Source: JAGMES01 sp023128035 (lineage in GTDB: Bacteria > Bacillota > Halanaerobiia > DY22613). Taken from it: DNA of 21,887 nucleotides. The stretch lies in NCBI GenBank assembly GCA_030627905.1, contig DAOVRZ010000099.1:1-21887 (forward strand). Reading direction: 5' to 3'. Below the pieces are notes generated by a model that did no database searches, had not been told where the DNA came from, and was given only the letters and a program-made list of their open reading frames with translations. Positions within the stretch are counted from its first letter, which is position 1. The number at the start of each line of letters is the position of its first letter. Below are positions 17,360-21,887 of the stretch, piece by piece. The translations under genes were made by a program, and so were the position numbers.

Positions 17360-17375
17360 TGCAAATACTATGCCA
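17360..17375 (-). promoter_or_regulatory. sigma-54 promoter of kamA
   Basis: On the minus strand TGGCATAGTATTTGCA shows the invariant GG and GC of -24/-12 promoters exactly 10 bp apart and agrees with the TGGCAY-N5-TTGCA consensus. It lies about 80 bp before the kamA start codon. Confidence 0.8.
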
Positions 17376-17381
17376 TATTTG

Positions 17382-17400
17382 AGAAACAGCAATTGTTTCT
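17382..17400. promoter_or_regulatory. inverted repeat just upstream of the kamA promoter
   Basis: AGAAACA, 5 bp, TGTTTCT: a perfect 7-bp inverted repeat starting 7 bp upstream of the -24 box. It could bind an accessory regulator. Confidence 0.4.
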
Positions 17401-17407
17401 GTGATTT

Positions 17408-17455
17408 TTAAACTTAAGATGTAATAACGTAGTTGTTATACGATTTTAATATATA
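17408..17455 (-). repeat. fragment of the hairpin element
   Basis: TTAAACTTAAGATGTAATAAC, split by small changes, then GTTATACGATTTTAAT resembles the complement of 19577-19621 with one arm of the small hairpin mutated. It is only the small-hairpin part; the large foldback is missing. It sits between the kamA promoter and the distal palindromes. Confidence 0.4.
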
Positions 17456-17529
17456 GAATAGGTAAAAGATAACTTTTATTACTTCTACCGAAAAAATTAC
17501 CGAATAAAAAAGCTAGTTCTCAAAAAAAA

Positions 17530-17569
17530 TGCAAAATATTTTGCACATAAACATGCAAAATATTTTGCA
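17530..17569. promoter_or_regulatory. twin 16-bp palindromes, likely activator sites
   Basis: TGCAAAATATTTTGCA occurs twice, at 17530-17545 and 17554-17569, as perfect palindromes whose centres are 24 bp apart. They lie about 155-210 bp upstream of the -24 box, the normal range for a sigma-54 enhancer. A degenerate version precedes the activator gene at 19094. Confidence 0.75.
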
Positions 17570-17590
17570 TTTAGTTTTAGCTAATAGTTC

Positions 17591-19015
17591 TTATAATCCA
17601 TATTTTTTGATTTTGTACTGTAAAGACTGTCGTTTTATCTTTAATAAATCGGCAGCTTGACTGATATTACCCTTTGTTTCCTCTAATGCGTTATGGATTA
17701 ATTTTCTTTCTATCTTTTCTAAAGTAGTATTTAATGGTTGATTAAAAACAATATCGTAAGATATATTTTGATAACGTTGATTTTGTAATCTTTGTTCGAG
17801 ATAATGGGGAAGATGCTGGGGGTAGATCCATTGGTCTGTGGAGACATGTGTTCCACCAATTAGGTTAAACGCACCTTCAATGATATGTTGAAGTTCGCGA
17901 ATATTACCAGGCCACTGATAGTTATAAAATTTTTTCATAACTGGTTCGGATAGTCCTTTGATTTGTTTTTTGAATTTTCGATTATAATATTTAATGAAAT
18001 GGTTAACTAATCCCTCGAGATCCTCATTAATCCTCTCTCGTAAAGGTGGGATTCTAATAAGCACAACACTAAGTCGATAAAAGAGGTCTTCACGAATCTG
18101 ATGTTCTATTAAAGCTTTTTCTGGAAGTATATTAGAAGTGGCAATGATTCTTACATCAATCTCTTTTTCTTTACTCCCACCAATCCGTCGAACTCGTCCA
18201 TCTTGAAGTACTCGAAGTAGTTTTGCTTGTAAGTCTATACTCATTGAGTTGATCTCATCTAAAAGTAGAGTGCCACCATTAGCCTGTTCAAACAACCCTG
18301 CGCGACTGACAGCACCAGTAAAGCTACCTTTTTCTGTACCAAAAAGTAAACCTTCCAATAAATCTTTCGGAAGAGCAGCACAGTTTTGAGCAATAAATGG
18401 TTTATTTCTCCGGGAATTGGCATTATGAATACTTTGTGCAAAGACTTCTTTTCCAGTACCTGTTTCGCCATAGATTAGAATTGGTGACGAGGTTTCTGAA
18501 GCTTTTTTGGCATACTCGATTGCTTTGCAAAGATCAATATTATTTCCAATAATTTGATCAAAGGAGTAACGTGTACCCTGAGCCAATGGTGGTACAGTTA
18601 TCTTTTGTTCTTGATGAAGTTGGTCTTGCAATAGTGATATTTTATTAACAAGATTCTGGAGTTGGGTTATGTCCCGGGAAATTTCCAGTGCTCCCATGGA
18701 TTGATCATCAAGTTGAACAGGGATGGTCTTATTGATGGTAGTAATTTTTTGACCTTTTTTATTTATGAAAGTTTGTTGGCGTTCTTCTATTGGTTTACCT
18801 GTGCGTAAAGTACGGATGAGAGTGCTGGTTTCTTCAGTTAAAGAAGGATATATTTCGAAGATGTGTTTGCCTAAAACTTCTTCTGGATCAAATCCATCGA
18901 TAATCGCTCCACGATGATTATAGAAAATGGTCTTTCCCTCATGATCAACTACATGAATTCCTTCATCAATGGAGTTAAGTATTGTTTCTAAAAGTTCATG
19001 GTGTGTAGATGACAT
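17591..19015 (-). CDS. sigma-54-dependent activator with PAS domain
   Basis: An enhancer-binding protein of about 474 residues. I start at ATG 19015, preceded by GAAGGTGAT; the in-frame TTG at 19048 has no ribosome-binding site. Order: a PAS sensor domain (about 5-115, with NSIDEGIHVVDHEGKTIFYN and the end GALEISRDITQL), a short coiled segment, and the AAA+ domain. The latter has Walker A GETGTGKE (183-190), the sigma-54 contact loop GSFTGA (230-235, Ser in place of the usual Ala) and Walker B LLLDE (250-254). A Fis-type HTH closes the protein (NISQAADLLKIKRQSLQYKI). It lies upstream of and parallel to kamA, whose sigma-54 promoter it probably activates in response to a small molecule, perhaps an amino acid or derivative. 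No phosphoreceiver domain is present. Confidence 0.92.
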   Translation of the reverse strand: MSSTHHELLETILNSIDEGIHVVDHEGKTIFYNHRGAIIDGFDPEEVLGKHIFEIYPSLTEETSTLIRTLRTGKPIEERQQTFINKKGQKITTINKTIPVQLDDQSMGALEISRDITQLQNLVNKISLLQDQLHQEQKITVPPLAQGTRYSFDQIIGNNIDLCKAIEYAKKASETSSPILIYGETGTGKEVFAQSIHNANSRRNKPFIAQNCAALPKDLLEGLLFGTEKGSFTGAVSRAGLFEQANGGTLLLDEINSMSIDLQAKLLRVLQDGRVRRIGGSKEKEIDVRIIATSNILPEKALIEHQIREDLFYRLSVVLIRIPPLRERINEDLEGLVNHFIKYYNRKFKKQIKGLSEPVMKKFYNYQWPGNIRELQHIIEGAFNLIGGTHVSTDQWIYPQHLPHYLEQRLQNQRYQNISYDIVFNQPLNTTLEKIERKLIHNALEETKGNISQAADLLKIKRQSLQYKIKKYGL

Positions 19016-19093
19016 CAAATCACCTTCTTCACTAGATTCTATATTCAATATTGGACATCAATTAGATAAATCCTGTTATAAGTAAAAAATAGG

Positions 19094-19109
19094 TGCAAAA
19101 AAACTTGCA
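19094..19109. promoter_or_regulatory. imperfect palindrome upstream of the activator gene
   Basis: TGCAAAAAAACTTGCA keeps the outer TGCAA/TTGCA and the 16-bp length of the sites at 17530 and 17554. At about 80 bp before the activator start, it suggests autoregulation. Confidence 0.5.
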
Positions 19110-19126
19110 CTATAAATTTTTAGATG

Positions 19127-19157
19127 CAAAAAAAAGGTTGAAACATGGTTTCAACCT
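19127..19157 (-). terminator. terminator overlapping the end of the TIGR04076-like gene
   Basis: Minus strand AGGTTGAAAC, loop CAT, GTTTCAACCT (19157-19135), followed directly by eight T residues. The stem includes the stop codon at 19151-19153, an unusually tight arrangement. Confidence 0.85.
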
Positions 19158-19492
19158 ACTTTGGTGAATTTTTTAGGTTTGTTTTCATTCAAAAAAAGTA
19201 CATTTTGTTTCTCTGATATTGGTCTAGGATCTACTTTAATAATTTTAAAAGTAACCGTTGCGCGTTCTGGACAAGTGAAACGAGCTATTTCTTTTTCTGC
19301 GTCTAGTGAATTGTCCGTTTCTTTCATTTGTAAAGCATATAAAAGTGGAAACATAGTATAATAAGCACCGCCACAAAAACCTGCTGGAGTATAAAGCCCC
19401 TCGAACTCAAAAGTTTGTCCTGGTGAATAATTAGCAACACACTTTCCACAAACACTCTCCACAATAATCTTATACTTGTATTCAATATACAT
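19151..19492 (-). CDS. TIGR04076-like small protein
   Basis: A protein of 113 residues of unknown function. It resembles the TIGR04076 group in its order: an N-terminal beta strand with a CxxC pair (CGKC, residues 15-18), a turn with GQTFEFEG, a central PAGFCGGAYYTMFPLLYAL, and a late segment RFTCPERATVTFKIIKV. The cysteines could hold a metal or a disulfide. The start ATG follows GAGGGGGACTGAGG. A promoter and a terminator of its own make it monocistronic. It has no signal peptide or membrane segment. Its place behind the lysine regulator may be chance; similar proteins are found in many anaerobes without a known role. Confidence 0.7.
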   Translation of the reverse strand: MYIEYKYKIIVESVCGKCVANYSPGQTFEFEGLYTPAGFCGGAYYTMFPLLYALQMKETDNSLDAEKEIARFTCPERATVTFKIIKVDPRPISEKQNVLFLNENKPKKFTKVG

Positions 19493-19530
19493 CCTCAGTC
19501 CCCCTCAAATTCTGATTTGGTTAAATAATT

Positions 19531-19558
19531 TTTATAATATTCAGACAATTTATAGCAA
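19531..19558 (-). promoter_or_regulatory. promoter for the TIGR04076-like gene
   Basis: Minus strand TTGCTA (19558-19553), a 16-bp spacer, TATAAA (19536-19531), about 40 bp before the ATG at 19492. Confidence 0.45.
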
Positions 19559-19586
19559 AATCAACTATAAAAGTTGAATTAAAGTC

Positions 19587-19730
19587 GATGTAATAACTAT
19601 GTTATTACATCTTAAGTTTAACAACTTTTGGAAGGAGGTTTTAACTCCCACTGAACGGTAATTTCAACAAGATAGTTTACCCCCACTTACAGAAGTTGGG
19701 GGACTTATGCCTTCCGAAAATGTTGTTAAA
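19587..19730 (+). repeat. hairpin-rich ~145-bp element, copy 2 (IS200/IS605-end-like)
   Basis: Starts with the 11-bp hairpin GATGTAATAAC-tat-GTTATTACATC (19587-19611), then a large foldback whose arms are TTTAACAAC...TGGAAGG (19617-19635) and CCTTCC...GTTGTTAAA (19710-19730). Inside is a G/C stem, CCCCCACTT/AAGTTGGGGG (about 19680-19702). Copy 1 at 7565-7703 has the same modules in opposite orientation, and both share CTTAAGTTTAAC between the small and large hairpins. No protein is encoded. The G/C hairpin resembles those at the ends of TnpB-carrying IS200/IS605 elements. Positions 19731-19820 hold nothing recognisable. Confidence 0.6.
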
Positions 19731-19827
19731 TATTTATTTTCCACTTCACCTTCCTTTTGATAACATGGAAAATATATATTTAACTATTATAATAACATAC
19801 AATTTTAAAAATGTCAAATTTTAGATC

Positions 19828-19876
19828 AATAAAACGCCACAAATAAGATAATAAATCTCATTCGTGGCGTTTTATT
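19828..19876. terminator. terminator of the cyclophilin gene, bidirectional
   Basis: AATAAAACGCCAC (19828-19840) and GTGGCGTTTTATT (19864-19876) form a perfect 13-bp stem just beyond the cyclophilin stop, with T-rich sequence on both sides. Confidence 0.85.
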
Positions 19877-19886
19877 ATTGTAAAGC

Positions 19887-20540
19887 TTATCTTTCAATCT
19901 TTTCTGGTTCAGGATACTCTACGCCAAAGGTTTCAACTGTAACTTCTGCCATCTTTTGATCTTCTTTAGGACGATCACGGAAGTTTTTGTCAACACTAAC
20001 GATTTTATCTGCTTCTTCAATTCCTGAGATAACTTTACCGAATGCTGCATATTGACCGTCTAAATGTGTAGCATCAGCAACCATAAGAAAGAACTGGGAA
20101 CCAGCAGAATCAGGATGCTGGGATCTAGCCATGGAGAGGACTCCTTTGGTATGTTTGAGTTCATTGGTGAATCCATTGCCACTGAATTCGCCTTTAATCG
20201 AATAGCCTGGACCACCCATACCAGTACCATCAGGATCCCCACCTTGAATCATGAAACCAGGGATTACCCGGTGAAAAATTGTACCATTGTAGAAACCTGA
20301 TTTTACTAGAGAAATAAAGTTGTTAACTGTGTTTGGAACTATGTTAGGATAGAGTTCAACTTTAATCTCATTGCCATTTTCCATTTTGATTGTTACAACT
20401 GGATTTTGTGTAATATCCACTTTACTACTCCTACCTTTCTCTTGAGAGTTTTTATTGTTGGTGAACATTTGGAAACCAAGAGCCATTACAACTATCACTA
20501 TAAGGATCAGAAGAATGATGTTTAATTTTGAATTACGCAT
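19887..20540 (-). CDS. membrane-anchored peptidyl-prolyl cis-trans isomerase (cyclophilin)
   Basis: A protein of 217 residues that speeds proline isomerisation during folding outside the cell membrane. The start is ATG 20540 after AAAGGAGG; the frame's first ATG at 20585 has no such site. An N-terminal hydrophobic helix (NIILLILIVIVVMALGF) acts as a signal anchor; no lipobox cysteine follows it, so it is not a lipoprotein. The cyclophilin domain starts near VVTIKMENGNEIKVELYP and carries the active-site FHRVIPGFMIQGGDP and later GSQFFLMVADATHLDGQYAAFG. Position and terminator indicate a single-gene unit. Confidence 0.93.
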   Translation of the reverse strand: MRNSKLNIILLILIVIVVMALGFQMFTNNKNSQEKGRSSKVDITQNPVVTIKMENGNEIKVELYPNIVPNTVNNFISLVKSGFYNGTIFHRVIPGFMIQGGDPDGTGMGGPGYSIKGEFSGNGFTNELKHTKGVLSMARSQHPDSAGSQFFLMVADATHLDGQYAAFGKVISGIEEADKIVSVDKNFRDRPKEDQKMAEVTVETFGVEYPEPEKIER

Positions 20541-20633
20541 ATAATGCCTCCTTTGTTGAAGGGTAGAAAAATTGATTGTTAGCACTCGTATAAGTACAGT
20601 TTAACCTACCCTACTAGTGTTATGTATAGGTGT

Positions 20634-20661
20634 ATTATAGCATATTTTCAAGGAAAAACAA
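20634..20661 (-). promoter_or_regulatory. promoter for the cyclophilin gene
   Basis: Minus strand TTGTTT (20661-20656), 16 bp, then a perfect TATAAT (20639-20634) preceded by TG and one base. About 95 bp before the start codon. Confidence 0.6.
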
Positions 20662-20781
20662 AACCAAATCTTCGGTTTTTTTAAGGAGAATTCATTTATC
20701 ATGAATTTTTTTGAAAATTGAAGAATAAAATCTTTAGTACTTATAGTGATTAAAAAAGATATATTAAGAAGGAGGGGTCGA

Positions 20782-21741
20782 ATGCATAGGACACGATTTT
20801 TCCTTTATATGATTTGTTTCCTATTTCTAATCGGATTATTCATAGCAGTTGGTATAAAAATTTTTGGAGTCAAGGGATCAGCTGAAGAGATTGCGATAAT
20901 TGAGGTGAAGGGAAGCATTGTTGCTGGAGAGAGTGGTTCTAGTCTTACAGGCACAAAATATGCAGGCTCTGAGACGTTGATGAGACAGATCAGAAAAGCC
21001 GCTGAGGATAAGAGAATCAAAGCTTTGCTTATCCATATTAACAGCCCTGGGGGGAGTGCTGCGGCATCAGAAGCGGTATTTACGGAGATCTTGCGATTTA
21101 AGAAGAATACAGGAAAACCAGTTATAGCTGTAATGGAGGATATTGCGGCATCGGGTGGATATTTTATTGCTGTTGGAGCTGACGAAATTTTTGCAAATCC
21201 GTCTACTTTAACGGGGAGTATCGGTGTGATTATGCAGTTTAATATTTACAAAGATTTGTATAAAAAATATGGAATTCAAATTGAAACAATCAAAAGTGGC
21301 AAATACAAGGATATGGGTAATTCAAGTAGAGATTTAACTCAAACAGAAAGAGATTTATTACAAAAAGTTGTCGATCAGACTTACTATCGGTTTGTTAAAG
21401 CTGTGATGTATGGTAGAAATTTATCTGAACAAAAAGTTCGTGAATTAGCTCAGGGTCAAGTATTTACGGGGATGGAAGCACAGAAATTAAATTTAGTTGA
21501 TCATTTAGGGAATTTTTATGATGCAATAGGGTATCTTACAGAAAAATTAGGAATTCAGAGTGAGCCTACTTTGGTTTATTATTCTCAGAGTTCATCTTTT
21601 GAACGATTATTCGGTGGGCTGATACAGAAGATAGTAGAATTATTTGTTTTGCCTAAAAATGACTTGGAAGATGTGGAAATTTTGATGATAGAAGAAAGCT
21701 TGCGTGATTCAGGAGTAGGTAATTTTAAGTTGAATTATTAA
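20782..21741 (+). CDS. sppA: signal peptide peptidase SppA, short form
   Basis: A membrane-bound serine protease that degrades cleaved signal peptides. It has 319 residues from ATG 20782, which follows AGGAGGGG; a GTG 36 bases upstream is in frame but has no site. One N-terminal membrane helix (FFLYMICFLFLIGLFIAVG) leads to the S49 protease domain: INSPGGSAAASEA, then the nucleophile S124 in IAASGGYFIAVGAD and the base K176 in SGKYKDMG. These are 52 residues apart, as in the Bacillus Ser/Lys dyad. The single-domain length is normal for Firmicutes. No neighbouring gene is co-transcribed, and no clear terminator separates it from the transposase end. Confidence 0.93.
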   Translation: MHRTRFFLYMICFLFLIGLFIAVGIKIFGVKGSAEEIAIIEVKGSIVAGESGSSLTGTKYAGSETLMRQIRKAAEDKRIKALLIHINSPGGSAAASEAVFTEILRFKKNTGKPVIAVMEDIAASGGYFIAVGADEIFANPSTLTGSIGVIMQFNIYKDLYKKYGIQIETIKSGKYKDMGNSSRDLTQTERDLLQKVVDQTYYRFVKAVMYGRNLSEQKVRELAQGQVFTGMEAQKLNLVDHLGNFYDAIGYLTEKLGIQSEPTLVYYSQSSSFERLFGGLIQKIVELFVLPKNDLEDVEILMIEESLRDSGVGNFKLNY

Positions 21742-21747
21742 AAAAAT

Positions 21748-21764
21748 GGTAACTATTCAGTCGC
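21748..21764. repeat. possible end of an insertion sequence
   Basis: GGTAACTATTCAGTCGC directly follows the sppA stop and abuts the stop codon of the transposase gene. An IS terminal repeat is expected here, but the other end is outside the window. Confidence 0.4.
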
Positions 21765-21887
21765 TAACTAAAAAGTAAAGCTTTTGACTGGTTAGTTACT
21801 GCCGCCTTTATTGCAGTAAAAGCATCGATTTTATGTTTATTAGCAGTTCCGATATAAGACATAATTGTTGCGAATGTATCAGCGCCA
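21764..21887 (-). CDS. transposase, C-terminal part (IS66-like)
   Basis: An open frame enters from the right edge and ends at TAG 21764-21766. The visible 40 residues, including ADTFATIMSYIGTANKHKI and DAFTAIKAAV, resemble the tail of IS66-type transposases, which end in a helix of the kind 'SxIxTAxxNxxxxxxY'. The family is tentative since only the tail is seen. It points away from the window's right end and stops about 20 bp after sppA, so sppA lies just outside the element. Confidence 0.5.
   Translation of the reverse strand, partial: GADTFATIMSYIGTANKHKIDAFTAIKAAVTNQSKALLFS

Noticed and set aside
17530..17569. CRISPR or satellite repeat
   Set aside because: Only two palindromes 24 bp apart with an 8-bp gap; position and symmetry fit activator sites, and there are no spacers or cas genes.

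Overview
The window comes from a low-GC, Gram-positive-type anaerobe that ferments amino acids (Clostridia or Halanaerobiales-like). Strong AGGAGG ribosome-binding sites, A+T-rich third codon positions, a B12- and radical-SAM-based ornithine/lysine degradation locus and a sigma-54 activator support this. The species cannot be named from the sequence alone.

Layout. (1) Positions 1-3500 are a decaying region. A 5'-truncated group II intron (maturase end plus domains V/VI) sits antisense in the 3' end of a multidomain CoA-disulfide-reductase-like gene (reductase, rhodanese, TusA, DsrE). That gene also has a frameshift near each end. Next to it is a frameshifted ArsR regulator, followed by an intact paralogue. 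(2) A 29-codon small ORF with its own ribosome-binding site and terminator precedes the main operon. (3) Positions 4318-11804 hold the oxidative ornithine pathway: ord, ortA, ortB, a Nudix hydrolase, oraS, oraE and a GlmL/MutL-like gene. OraSE makes 2,4-diaminopentanoate from D-ornithine, Ord oxidises it to 2-amino-4-ketopentanoate, and OrtAB cleaves that with CoA to alanine and acetyl-CoA. The GlmL-like protein probably services the B12 mutase. Ornithine racemase is not in the window.

(4) Positions about 11805-14545 look like an insertion. It holds a frameshifted HTH gene and, divergently, an AGCS-type amino acid:sodium symporter truncated at its 3' end. Immediately after the truncation comes a second, diverged copy of the last ~60 bp of the GlmL-like gene, so a recombination junction is visible. 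(5) Positions 14897-17280 hold two lysine-fermentation genes facing each other across a shared terminator: kdd (3,5-diaminohexanoate dehydrogenase) and kamA (lysine 2,3-aminomutase). kamA has a good sigma-54 promoter and twin 16-bp palindromes upstream. Then comes a PAS/AAA+/Fis activator (17591-19015) that has a related palindrome in front of it. kamDE, kce and kal are absent from the window. (6) Positions 19151-21741 hold a TIGR04076-type protein, a membrane-anchored cyclophilin and an SppA protease. The right edge cuts a transposase gene.

Two ~150-bp hairpin elements (7565-7703 and 19587-19730, opposite orientations) and a shorter fragment near 17408 resemble non-autonomous IS200/IS605-type ends. 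Together with the intron, the insertion and the transposase, they mark the locus as recently and repeatedly rearranged, while the core ornithine and lysine genes remain intact.
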